This document shows, one piece after another, positions 11,373-22,375 of a DNA stretch of 64,000 bases; the first letter of the stretch is position 1; the number at the start of each line of letters is the position of its first letter. Location: contig CM034537.1 of NCBI GenBank assembly GCA_020002185.1, positions 7,338,650-7,402,649 on the forward strand. Direction: 5' to 3'. Made by a program: the position numbers and the translations under genes. The notes below the pieces were generated by a model. It was not told where the DNA came from. It did no database searches and worked only from the letters and a program-made list of their open reading frames with translations. Source of the DNA: Paraescarpia echinospica (Eukaryota; Annelida; Polychaeta; Sabellida; Siboglinidae).

Positions 11373-12140
11373 TTGGAGGTATACGACGGCAACGTTGAAC
11401 GTTGGGAGTCGTACACTGAACGTTTCGAACAATTTGTCGCAGCAAATGACATAAAGGATGCGAAGAAAGTGTCCGGGTTTTTTAATGTGATTGGAAGCCG
11501 AACATACGGGTTGCTAAGAACGTTAGTTTCTCCTACAAAGCCGAGTGAGCTGCCGTATTCAGAGTTATGTGATGCACTACGCAAACATCTGCATCCACGA
11601 CCCTTGATCATAGCCGAACGTTTCCGATTTTATAAACGAAATCAGAAGGAGGGTGAATCCATTTCGCAGTTTATCGCTGAGATTAAGAAACTCGCTGAGT
11701 TTTGTGAGTTTGGCGAAGTGCTGGACGACGCGTTACGAGATCGGCTCGTATGCGGACTGACGAACGAACATATGGCAATCCAGAAACGACTTTTGTCTGA
11801 AGCCAATCTAACGTTTAGTCGAGCGCTGGAAATTGCTGTAGGAATGGAACGTGCGGCTAAAGACTCGTGCGAGCTGACAAGGGGGCGTGGCAGTGAAAGC
11901 CTTCCAGTACATACGATTTCGAAGCGGCATCAAAATCGTGGTTCACAAAGACAAGTCAGACAGCAACAACAGAGTAAAAACGCGGCAAAGACTCGGTGTT
12001 TCCGCTGCAACCGAAACAACCATGGTCCTGATGATTGCTATTTTAAAGATGCAACGGTTGCGGGAAGAAGGGCCACATCAGGTCAGCTTGTTTGTCCACA
12101 AAACAGAACCAGAAGCGAAACAACAAGGTTCACACAGTAA
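11373..12140 (+). pseudogene. gag: Gypsy gag (capsid and zinc knuckle)
   Basis: A 255-codon frame. Its N-terminal half has the helical capsid-type pattern of Gypsy Gag (for example 'GNVERWESYTERFEQF', then 'LRDRLVCGL'). A C-X2-C-X4-H-X4-C zinc knuckle, 'CFRCNRNNHGPDDC', lies near 11,998-12,040 and would bind RNA. No ATG opens the frame at its N-terminus. An in-frame ATA at 11,349 sits where the start would be expected, after an in-frame stop, so the start codon may have mutated; this is inference. The protease frame (from 12,092) overlaps in another phase, either natural frameshifting or a lesion. Confidence 0.85.
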
Positions 12141-12146
12141 AACAAG

Positions 12147-12859
12147 CTACGCGCCATATAGACAGCGACGTTGATAACTCCGAAGATGGTGTACAGAGAC
12201 TTGAACTGTATTCCATGCACAGTGGCAGTGGCGCCATCTGGCTACAAGTTCAAATAGAAGGACATGACATGCAAATGGAACTCGACACGGGAGCCGCAGT
12301 GTCCGTAATGGGTCGCGAAGACTACGAGAAGTATCTGTCCCATGTTCCTCTGAAGAAATCTTCAATACAACTAGAGACGTATACCAGCGAAAAGATATGC
12401 CCACTTGGCATTGCATATGTCGACGTGTGCTACAATAGCCAGAAGAAAACTTTGAGCCTCTACATCATCGACAAGGGGGGCCCACCGTTATTCGGTCGTG
12501 AATGGTTGAACGCCATAAAGCTCAACTGGCCTGAAATTAAGGCACTCTCAGCACATGCGTTTTCCACATCTACGAAGAAGTTGGAGAGTATCCTCCAGAA
12601 ACACGTCGCAGTCTTCAGCCCTGGTGTAGGGAAAGTGAAAGGCCATCAAGCCAAACTGACGGTAGAAGTGAAGCGACTGATAGCATCAGATCAAGTACTC
12701 ACTCACTATGACATTGACCGCCCAGTACGTTTAGAAACTGACGCGTCACCATATGGACTGGGAGCGGTTATCTCGCACGTGATGGACGATGGTGACGAGC
12801 GCCCGATCGCGTTCGCCTCCAGAACTCTCAAAAGCAGAGATGAACTACTCACAAATTGA
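12147..12859 (+). pseudogene. pol: Gypsy pol, protease joined to RNase H (RT missing)
   Basis: Open frame with a retropepsin site 'LDTGAAVSVM' near 12,281, a linker through 'REWLNAIKLNW', then directly the RNase H start 'VRLETDASPYGLGAVI' near 12,725. The fingers-palm-thumb of reverse transcriptase, with its YXDD box, should lie between these, but only about 60 codons intervene. The apparent deletion point is about 12,665-12,675, at 'gtagaagtgaag', and the frame is kept. A frameshift near 12,826 moves the rest of RNase H to the next frame. Such an element could move only with RT supplied by relatives. Confidence 0.85.
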
Positions 12860-14180
12860 AAAGGAGGGTCTCGCAGTTATATGGGGACTGAAAAGATTCA
12901 ACCAGTATCTGGAAGGTCGAACCTTCACCATCGTGACAGATCATCAACCACTGTTGACCATCTTTCATCCCAGCAAATCGGTATCATCGACAGCTGCTGC
13001 AAGACTGCAACGCTGGGCATTGTTCCTCGGTGGATACAGGTACACGATCCTGTATAGAAGCACAACGAAACACGCCAACGCCGACTGTCTTTCACGACTG
13101 CCAATGCGTGATAACAGCGAGGGTCAACACTCCTACGATGCTGCAGACCTGTTTCACATCGACCAAGTCAGCGTGATGCCTGTCAGCAGTGAAGAGCTCA
13201 GAAGGGAAACGAGCAGGAACCCAACCCTTAGTAAGGTTCTTCAACTCACCATGAATGGCGAGTGGAGCACGCAGTACAAACACAACATGGACTTTGTTCC
13301 ATATTACCAACGAAAAGACGAATTATCCGTCCAGCAGGGATGTCTGTTGTGGGGTACTCGGGTCATCCTTCCTCCCAAGCTTCGTTACAGGGTGCTACAA
13401 GAATTGCACGAAGGCCACATGGGCATAGTAAAAATGAAGTGCCTGAGCAGAAGCTACGCATGGTGGCCAGGAATAGACCAGCAGATCGAGGACATCGCGA
13501 AATCCTGCCAAGGTTGCCAACAAACACAGCGGGCACCACAACTGGCCCCCTTGCATCCTTGGGAATTTCCATCCAGACGGTGGCAACGCGTGCACATTGA
13601 CTTTGCTGGACCTTTCCTAGGAAAAATGTTCCTCATAGTTGTTGACGCCCATTCAAAATGGCCAGAAGTCATTCCAATGAACACAACCACTGCAATTCAA
13701 ACAATCGAAGTGTTGAGATCTTTATTTGCGAGATGGGGTCTACCAGAACAACTCGTGAGTGATAACGGGCCTCAATTCGTCGCAGAGGAGTTCGCCAAAT
13801 TCATGAAGCAGAACGGCATCCACCACATCACTTCAGCGCCGTATCACCCTGCTACGAACGGACTTGCGGAAAGATTCGTACAGAGCTTCAAAAAGTCCCT
13901 GCGCGCATCAGTGTCTGGCTCAGATGCTAGGCTCAGCCTTCAACAAAGACTCAACAACTTCCTGCTTGCATACCGTAACACACCGCACGTAACAACAGGA
14001 CAAGCACCGGCAACACCGATGTTGGGCCACAACATCAGATCACGACTAGATCTGCTGAAGCCTGATCTAGACAGCACAATCCGGAAGAAACGGATGTCAG
14101 CGACGCGAACGGGGAAGATGAGACATTTCTTCGAAGGTCAGACAGTGATGACCAGAAACTACCACTCTGGGCCGAAGTGA
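12830..14180 (+). pseudogene. pol: Gypsy pol, RNase H end and integrase
   Basis: Continues RNase H with 'YSQIEKEGLAVIWGLKRF' and 'TDHQPL', then linker and integrase. Integrase has an HHCC zinc-binding region (H..GH, then 'CQGCQQ') near 13,405-13,520, and an RVE catalytic core with D in 'HIDFAGPF', D in 'SDNGPQF' and E in 'NGLAERF', the D,D-35-E triad of Gypsy and retroviral integrases. All catalytic residues are present. The frame ends at a TGA (14,178-14,180), but homology continues after it in the same frame, so this is a premature stop. Confidence 0.9.
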
Positions 14181-14546
14181 GTTCCAGGAACTGTGTTACA
14201 ACAAACAGGGCCAGTGAGTTTCATCATCAAGGTGGGACAAATGATGTGGCGGCGTCACCTGGATCAAATATGTGGTACAAATGTTACCCCTAATATGGTC
14301 GAGGATACGGAGGTACATGAGCCTATCGTGTCGGGATTAACAACAGACACCGAGGACGTGATATCGGCACAGGTCGTACCTGAACTGTCGACACCACCTG
14401 TGGAAGTAACAGTGCCGACAACACGACGAACTGAAGTCAGTTCTACTACACCTGTTGGAACTGCGCAAACTTTCGTTCGTCCTCTTGCTGAGCGACGCTA
14501 CCCGGAGCGTGAAAATCGACGTCCACCTACCAAACTGGACTTATAA
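14181..14546 (+). pseudogene. pol: Gypsy pol, integrase C-terminal tail
   Basis: In frame with the preceding pol segment past the TGA. It reads 'VPGTVLQQTGPVSFIIKV', the GPY/F-like module that follows the integrase core in many Gypsy elements, then 'WRRHLDQI' and a Thr/Pro/Glu-rich tail to a TAA at 14,544-14,546. A single base change explains the interruption. No envelope-like frame follows before the 3' LTR. Confidence 0.8.
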
Positions 14547-14797
14547 TGTGATGCAAATGAGTATCAACGTAATTTGTACCGAGAGATTGTTTAGTTATTT
14601 TGAACTCTACAGCAGTACAATACAGAATATTTCGTTGGATGCTTAACATCGTATAATTAGCCATTGATCTTCTCACAGACATCATTGTTCCGGGACGGAT
14701 TACTAGATGTGTATTACTGACTGAGTATTGTATGAACATTTAAAATAAGAGTTTTCTGTGGAACATTATTTTGAGTTCATAATTAAGTCGGGAGGAA

Positions 14798-14947
14798 TAA
14801 TATGTATACGTCCCGTAACTACGAGTAGCGCGACTACCGCTCATGGGCAATGATGTAAGATCTAAGAATAAACAGTCCTTGTGTTAAGCTAGAATAAGCG
14901 TGTTGGAGATTTACTTCGTGCGAACGTAAACTAGTAAATACACAACA
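14798..14947 (+). repeat. 3' LTR of Gypsy element
   Basis: 150 bp, matching the 5' LTR except for three substitutions and the inserted 'agtcc'. It is followed by the target duplication 'ctcac'. Confidence 0.93.
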
Positions 14948-14952
14948 CTCAC

Positions 14953-15424
14953 AACATTGACTAATGTACGCTTTCTATGAAGTACTTGCAGTCATGACGA
15001 TAACATGCATGCAGTGCCAGCAAAAACCCATCAAGAATTCTAATAGGCCTTTGGTGTCAGTGTGTGTTGTACCGCCAACCATAACAGTAATTTCGTCACA
15101 GTCAGCGAAGATGAATTCCTTCCTGAAACATTCAGTATGCGTCATTATTACTGTTGAAAAACAGAATCTCGGCCACAACATTTGCGTATTCGTTGTGGCC
15201 CATGAGCAACCGCAGCGTCGCATGCGTGTGTAAAGTGCACAATGTTAATTGCCAGCGGTACGCGTTCGCGTTCTCATTCTACGCTAGTCTCTGCATACAT
15301 GCATGCGTACACGTACATACGTACACATACAGGCACACGTACATATGCACGCACGCGCACACGACCGCACGCACACACTCCCACAAGCATACATGTTCAC
15401 GACCATGAACACACACACGCACGA

Positions 15425-15426
<2 letters not shown>
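14953..15426. other. Spacer grading into CA-rich DNA
   Basis: No gene. From about 15,295 it becomes rich in cacgtac and gcacac motifs that lead into the CA microsatellite. Confidence 0.5.

Positions 15427-15502
<76 letters not shown>
15427..15502. repeat. (CA)n microsatellite
   Basis: A pure CA run, then interrupted CA-rich DNA to about 15,546. It corresponds to the run that emerges from the N gap at 21,501. Confidence 0.96.
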
Positions 15503-15507
<5 letters not shown>

Positions 15508-15546
15508 AACACACACATACACACACAAATACATACACACACACAC

Positions 15547-15725
15547 TCACTGTAGGCATACACACATACGCACGCGAGTATATTTTGATAGAATTCGTGA
15601 TATTACAAGGCGTGTTAATAAACAGTTATTAAGAGTTAAAGGATTAATTACTTGTGTATTGAGGTTCGTAATAATAATTACATTAATCAGTAAGATTCCT
15701 GAACCCAGAAATACATCAGGCGATT
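15547..15725 (+). repeat. CA-linked dispersed repeat, copy 2
   Basis: Matches 3,271-3,447 with scattered changes and 21,589-21,767 almost exactly. Just downstream, 'cacaagtgctac' occurs three times (15,738; 15,790; 15,857), a short local repeat. Confidence 0.8.
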
Positions 15726-16334
15726 TTGTTAGTTTTCCACAAGTGCTACATACACTTTTTGGGAACAGTTGCATGTTTTGTCAGTGTTTTCCACAAGTGC
15801 TACATACATTTTAAAAACATTTTGCGAACTGCTACACAATGTTTTATAGTTTTGCACAAGTGCTACGTAATTTTTTGTTCACACCAACATTTTCATACAA
15901 TAATTTCTCTTATTTGTTCACAATTGCCTGCTAATTTTTGCGGACAACTGCACGGATAGAAGTTGTGGCTACTTCAATATCATTCAGTCACAGTATCCCA
16001 ACCCCTCGATATATTGTGGTGCCGATTTTAGTGCCGGTTTATTACCGAAAATATCTAACATAGGCAGCAAACCGCGTCTCGATATTCGAAGCGGTTACGA
16101 TTCTGTGGCGGAATTTCTTAAGGTAGTATTTTAGTAAACGTCAATTTCACAAAAGATAACACCCTTCCAAGTTGGGATTAACACTAGGCTTTCATTTCTT
16201 TTAAAGAAATGTCGGAACAACATAAAACATATGCCATTCTGAAGGAATAACTTACCATGCAAGCATATATGTTATTCGATAATGATCATAAAATTGATTT
16301 TTTGTACAATGTTTTTCCTTTTTGACAGGAACAA

Positions 16335-18689
16335 ACAGCCGATCCGACGTAGACAGAAGTAGCCGATCTGACGTAGACAGAAGTAGCCGATCTGACGTAG
16401 ACAGAAGTAGCCGATCTGACGTAGACAGAAGTAGCTGATCCGATGTAGAGAGAAGTAGCCGATCTGAAGTAGATAGAAGTAGCCGATCCGACGCAGAGAG
16501 AATTAGCCGATCCGATGTAGAGAGAAGTAGCCGATCTGACGTACACAGAAGTAGCCGATCTGATGTAGAGAGAAGTAGCCGATCTGACGTAGACAGAAGT
16601 AGCCGATCCGATGTAGAGAGAAGTAGCCGATCTGACGTAGAGAGAAGTAGCCGATCTGATGTAGAGAGAAGTAGCCGATCCGATGTAGAGAGAAATATCC
16701 GATCTGACGTAGACAGAAGTAGCCGATCTGATGTAGAGAGAAGTAGCTGATCCGACGTAGAGAGAAGTAGCCGATCCGATGTAGAGAGAAGTAGCCAATT
16801 TGACGTAGACAGAAGTAGCCGATCTAATGTAGAGAGAAGTAGCCGATACGATGTAGACAGAAGTAGCCGATCCGACGTAGAGAGAAGTAGCCGATCTGAT
16901 GTAGAGAGAAGTAGCCGATCCAATGTAGACAGAAGTAGCCGATCTGATGTAGAGAGAAGTAGCCGATAAGATGTAGAGAGAAGTAGCTGATCCGATGTAG
17001 AGAGAAGTAGCCGATCCGACGTAGACAGAAGTAGCCGATCTGATGTAGAGAGAAGTAGCCGATCCGATGTAGACAGAAGTAGCCGATCCGACGTAGAGAG
17101 AAGTAGCCGATCCGATGTAGAGAGAAGTAGCCAATCTGACGTAGACAGAAGTAGCCGATCTGATGTAGAGAGAAGTAGCCGATACGATGTAGACAGAAGT
17201 AGCCGATCCGACGTTGAGAGAAGTAGCCGATCTGATGTAGAGAGAAGTAGCCGATCCAATGTAGACATAAGTAGCCGATCTGATGTAGAGAGAAGTAGCC
17301 GATAAGATGTAGAGAGAAGTAGCTGATCCGATGTAGAGAGAAGTAGCCGATCCGACGTAAAGAGAAGTAGCCGATCTGACGTAGACAGAAGTAGCCGATC
17401 TGACGTAGAGAGTAGTAGCCGATCCGATGTTGAGAGAAGTAGCCGATCTGACGTAGACAGAAGTAGCCGATCTGATGTAGAGAGAAGTAGCCGATCTGAT
17501 GTAGAGAGAAGTAGCCAATCCGATGTAGACAGAAGTAGCCGATCTGACGTAGACAGAAGTAGCCGATCTGACGTAGACAGAAGTAGCCGATCTGACGTAA
17601 ACAGAAGTAGCTGATCCGATGTATAGAGAAGTAGCCGATCTGACGTAGACAGAAGTAGCCGATCCGATGTAGAGAGACGTAGCCGATCTGATGTAGAGAG
17701 AATTAGCCGATCTGATGTAGACACAAGTAGCCGATCCGACGCAGAGAGAATTACCCGATCCGATGTAGAGAGAAGTAGCCGATCTGACGTACACAGAAGT
17801 AGCCGATCTGATGTAGAGAGAAGTAGCCGATCTGACGTACACAGAAGTAGCCGATCCGATGTAGAGAGAAGTAGCCGATCTGACGTAGACAGAAGTAGCC
17901 GATCTGACGTAGACAGAAGTAGTCGATCTGACGTAGACAGAAGTAGCCGATCCGATGTAGATAGAAGTAGCCGATCTGACGTAGACAGAAGTAGCCGATC
18001 CGATGTAGACAGAAGTAGCCGATCTGACGTAGACAGAAGTAGCCGATCCGATGTAGACAGAAGTAGCCGATCTGACGTAGACAGAAGTAGCCGATCCGAC
18101 GTAGACAGAAGTAGCCGATCTGACGTAGACAGAAGTAGCCTATCCGATGTAGACAGAAGTAGCCGATCCGACGTAGACAGAAGTAGCCGATCTGATGTAC
18201 CCAGAAGTAGCCGATCTGATGTAGAGAGAAGTAGCCGATCCGACGTAGAGAGAAGTAGCCGATCCGACGTAGACAGAAGTAGCCGATCTGATGTAGAGAG
18301 AAGTAGCCGATCCAATGTAGACAGAAGTAGCCGATCCGACGTAGAGAGAAGTAGCCGATCCGACGTAGACAGAAGTAGCCGATCCGACGTAGAGAGAAGT
18401 AGTCGATCCGTAGTAGGGAGAAGTAGCCGATCCGATGTAGACAGAAGTAGCCGATACAATGGAGACATAAATAGTCGATCTGACGTATAGAGAAATAGCC
18501 GATCCGACGTAGACAAGAATATCCGATTCGACTTACATAGAAATAACCGATCAGACGTAGACAGAGTATCCGATCCGACGTAGAGAGAAATAGCCGATCC
18601 GACGTACCCAGAAGTAGCCGATCCGACGTAAACAGAAGAAGCCGATTCGACGTAGACAGAAGTAGCCGATCCGACGTAGATAGCATAGC
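16335..18689. repeat. 24-bp minisatellite array A, about 98 units
   Basis: The unit reads 'gatctgacgtagac' then 'agaagtagcc'. Three positions vary repeatedly: gatcT/C, gaC/T and gtagaC/G, giving recurrent unit types. Units at the right end (from about 18,400) are increasingly degenerate, as at old array edges. Long open frames on the minus strand (a 754-codon frame of repeated 'STSDRLLL' and others) follow from the period being a multiple of three; no gene is inferred. Confidence 0.97.
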
Positions 18690-19920
18690 TTTTTTTAACG
18701 CCTAAGTAGATACAATTTCTTGGAATTTAAGAATTTTTAGGACATTTACTGGAAGTCGCATTTGTGGAACGTGTTTTTTTTATCTCCGCTACTTAAGGTT
18801 TTTCGGCGCTGAGCTTAAAGATTTGTTTTTTTACGTCTAAAACTAGACGTAAACCGCTTAAATGAACAAAATTGGTCTGAAAACTAATAAGTTAGAAAAA
18901 ACAGTCATGTAGATTTATTGGGGTATCGGGCACTATTTTTGACTGGACATCGCCGAGCGAAGGAGCAAAACAAATTCGGAATTCTGAGTAAAAAAGTTAC
19001 TTTAAAAATTGAAAACTTAAGAAAATCGGTCCTATTAGTTAAGGTAGCAGTTGTGTGCATGACGTTTGAGGTCGAACAATGGAACTAACCTGATGGATTG
19101 GCATAACATGCTTTGTGCATCGATGTGAAGTTGGTGTACCGTACCTGCTATATGGGCTATATGCACTGACTACATGTATGTAATCAAGGTAAGTTTTTAC
19201 ATCGAACTTATATAGTTATATTGTATTATCTTCGATGATTTAGACTGTAACCGTGTTAAACACACAACAACGGGGATTGGGATCAAGCATGTTTCAAATG
19301 TCCGTCACTGTACCACCCGCTTTGTTTATTTCTTCTTATTTTGAAACATACATGTTTTGTGTAAGAATGATTTTGTGTTTCTTACGCTGAGGGGCAATCG
19401 TACTAATATTGCATGACTCCTTCAGTCAGAATCCGAATTCGCCGAGTTTGAGCCGTGTTATTGCTAGTTCAACCCGTATAGGGCGGGTTCATTGGGAGTG
19501 TTTGGTTATGATTCGGTTTGCGTAATGGACCTATCCATCATGTGACCTACTGCCTAACACTACAATTCGTTAAACCATCGAAGATGGATGCTGAACACGT
19601 ATATTCTGTTGGAATTCTGACCCCGGGTGTTTTTATTCATGATAAAAACATAAGGCAATGTTGCTTAAGCGAAAACTGTATGCGGCATAGGTTAAATTGG
19701 CAGATGCCATGCTGCACTAGTAATATTATGCGCACATTATCACTTGTGTAAACATTGTTGAAACGATTTTCAAGACAATATGCCTATCACTTCGACAATC
19801 TACTTAGTATTTTGTGCCGTGGCGACGACGTAATGTGACATTTCCACTAATGTTTTGCTCTTTACAAGAGGCTTAGTTGCCTTTGAGTTCTGGAGGGTTT
19901 TGCTTGCAGAATACAACACT

Positions 19921-19948
19921 GTCAACGTCTCATCTATGAGACGTTGAC
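19921..19948. repeat. 28-bp palindrome
   Basis: Arms of 13 bp ('gtcaacgtctcat') with a 2-bp centre. The same palindrome is at 27,690-27,717 in the duplicated copy. Confidence 0.85.
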
Positions 19949-20500
19949 AAAGTGCTTACTCAGCACCTGGTCATCCTGAAGATAATGCCAGCCAAGATTA
20001 CTCAAATAGAAACTAAACCTGGAGATTAAGCGATTTTGAAAGTCATCTGAACGGATAGCATGGTAATCATTAGTTTCAAACAGTTGTCGATCTCATGCGG
20101 TGAGCAATCTATCATGTAAGTTCTCAATAACTGTGCATTAACCGGTTATGCCAGTATAATATTATCCATAGAATATATGTTTTGAACATTAGTTATGGTT
20201 TGTCGGCCTCTGATAATGTGAGTGTAATCTTTACATCCACCTTCCCACGGCTCTCTTCTTCAGTTGCTAAATCTAATTGTTTTTTGCTAGACATTTAGTA
20301 GCAACTCACACCATTGCCATTGCTTTGGGCATCACGATAAGTCAATTTTTAGCACGCCACGCCACGCCAAGGACACGATTGTAGTGGACAATCACATAAA
20401 TGAAAAAAAAACTAATTTCTTATATAACGCATTATGCTGTCCTCAGGATTGCTCAATGCGCTTTACACTTTACTTCCTGGCAGATCTGTTCGAACACACA

Positions 20501-21500
20501 NNNNNNNNNNNNNNNNNNNNNNNNNNNNNNNNNNNNNNNNNNNNNNNNNNNNNNNNNNNNNNNNNNNNNNNNNNNNNNNNNNNNNNNNNNNNNNNNNNNN
20601 NNNNNNNNNNNNNNNNNNNNNNNNNNNNNNNNNNNNNNNNNNNNNNNNNNNNNNNNNNNNNNNNNNNNNNNNNNNNNNNNNNNNNNNNNNNNNNNNNNNN
20701 NNNNNNNNNNNNNNNNNNNNNNNNNNNNNNNNNNNNNNNNNNNNNNNNNNNNNNNNNNNNNNNNNNNNNNNNNNNNNNNNNNNNNNNNNNNNNNNNNNNN
20801 NNNNNNNNNNNNNNNNNNNNNNNNNNNNNNNNNNNNNNNNNNNNNNNNNNNNNNNNNNNNNNNNNNNNNNNNNNNNNNNNNNNNNNNNNNNNNNNNNNNN
20901 NNNNNNNNNNNNNNNNNNNNNNNNNNNNNNNNNNNNNNNNNNNNNNNNNNNNNNNNNNNNNNNNNNNNNNNNNNNNNNNNNNNNNNNNNNNNNNNNNNNN
21001 NNNNNNNNNNNNNNNNNNNNNNNNNNNNNNNNNNNNNNNNNNNNNNNNNNNNNNNNNNNNNNNNNNNNNNNNNNNNNNNNNNNNNNNNNNNNNNNNNNNN
21101 NNNNNNNNNNNNNNNNNNNNNNNNNNNNNNNNNNNNNNNNNNNNNNNNNNNNNNNNNNNNNNNNNNNNNNNNNNNNNNNNNNNNNNNNNNNNNNNNNNNN
21201 NNNNNNNNNNNNNNNNNNNNNNNNNNNNNNNNNNNNNNNNNNNNNNNNNNNNNNNNNNNNNNNNNNNNNNNNNNNNNNNNNNNNNNNNNNNNNNNNNNNN
21301 NNNNNNNNNNNNNNNNNNNNNNNNNNNNNNNNNNNNNNNNNNNNNNNNNNNNNNNNNNNNNNNNNNNNNNNNNNNNNNNNNNNNNNNNNNNNNNNNNNNN
21401 NNNNNNNNNNNNNNNNNNNNNNNNNNNNNNNNNNNNNNNNNNNNNNNNNNNNNNNNNNNNNNNNNNNNNNNNNNNNNNNNNNNNNNNNNNNNNNNNNNNN
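20501..21500. other. Assembly gap, 1,000 N
   Basis: Exactly 1,000 unknown bases, a round number that suggests a scaffold gap of fixed or estimated size. It sits at the junction of the two duplicated segments, between a CT tract on the left (truncated) and a CA tract on the right. Confidence 0.99.
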
Positions 21501-21535
<35 letters not shown>

Positions 21536-21588
21536 AACACACACATACACACACAAATACATACACACACACACATACACACACACAC

Positions 21589-21767
21589 TCACTGTACGCA
21601 TACACACATACGCACGCGAGTATATTTTGATAGAATTCGTGATATTACAAGGCGTGTTAATAAACAGTTATTAAGAGTTAAAGGATTAATTACTTGTGTA
21701 TTGAGGTTCGTAATAATAATTACATTAATCAGTAAGATTCCTGAACCCAGAAATACATCAGGCGATT
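21589..21767 (+). repeat. CA-linked dispersed repeat, copy 3
   Basis: Nearly identical to 15,547-15,725, as part of the larger duplication. Confidence 0.85.
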
Positions 21768-22375
21768 TTCTTAGTTTTCCACAAGTGCTACATACACTTT
21801 TTGGGAACAGTTGCATGTTTTGTCAGTGTTTTCACAAGTGCTACATACATTTTAAAAACATTTTGCGAACTGCTACACAATGTTTTATAGTTTTGCACAA
21901 GTGCTACGTAATTTTTTGTTCACACCAACATTTTCATACAATAATTTCTCTTATTTGTTCACAATTGCCTGCTAATTTTTGCGGACAACTGCACGGATAG
22001 AAGTTGTGGCTACTTCAATATCATTCAGTCACAGTATCCCAACCCCTCGATATATTGTGGTGCCGATTTTAGTGCCGGTTTATTACCGAAAATATCTAAC
22101 ATAGGCAGCAAACCGCGTCTCGATATTCGAAGCGGTTACGATTCTGTGGCGGAATTTCTTAAGGTAGTATTTTAGTAAACGTCAATTTCACAAAAGATAA
22201 CACCCTTCCAAGTTGGGATTAACACTAGGCTTTCATTTCTTTTAAAGAAATGTCGGAACAACATAAAACATATGCCATTCTGAAGGAATAACTTACCATG
22301 CAAGCATATATGTTATTCGATAATGATCATAAAATTGATTTTTTTTACAATGTTTTTCCTTTTTGACAGGAACAA

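Larger units (their letters stand above)
11006..14947 (+). mobile_element. Gypsy-type LTR retrotransposon, full length but RT-deleted
   Basis: The element is 3,942 bp, bounded by LTRs at 11,006-11,150 and 14,798-14,947 and by the 5-bp repeat 'ctcac' at 11,001-11,005 and 14,948-14,952. Internal order is gag, aspartic protease, RNase H, integrase, which places it in Ty3/Gypsy. A purine tract 'gggaggaa' directly precedes the 3' LTR, and the primer-binding region starts at 11,151. The RT domain is absent. Further damage includes a probable lost gag start, frameshifts near 12,100 and 12,826, and a TGA at 14,178. The LTRs differ by three substitutions and one 5-bp indel, so insertion is moderately recent. 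Confidence 0.93.
15427..20500. repeat. Large duplicated segment, copy 1
   Basis: This stretch matches 21,501-28,267 almost base for base on both sides of the 24-bp array. The offset is 6,041 bp left of the array and 7,769 bp right of it; the 1,728-bp difference is exactly 72 units of 24 bp. Few substitutions were noticed in the flanks (for example near 19,577 and 19,894). The 1.8 kb after the array (18,690-20,500) has no recognisable gene. Copy 1 is cut by the N gap where copy 2 continues into a CT microsatellite. Confidence 0.93.

Noticed and set aside
11114..11611. 165-codon minus-strand frame
   Set aside because: Antisense to the Gypsy leader and gag.
16252..18516. 754-codon minus-strand frame of repeated STSDRLLL (and similar frames up to 1,064 codons in the second array)
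   Set aside because: It is produced by a 24-bp tandem repeat whose period is a multiple of three; several frames are open at once, and there is no coding signal outside the array.
16335..18689. CRISPR array
   Set aside because: Units are contiguous with no unique spacers, and the DNA is eukaryotic; it is a minisatellite.
20384..22000. Long frames across the N gap
   Set aside because: They exist only because N codons do not read as stops; flanks are CA/CT simple sequence.
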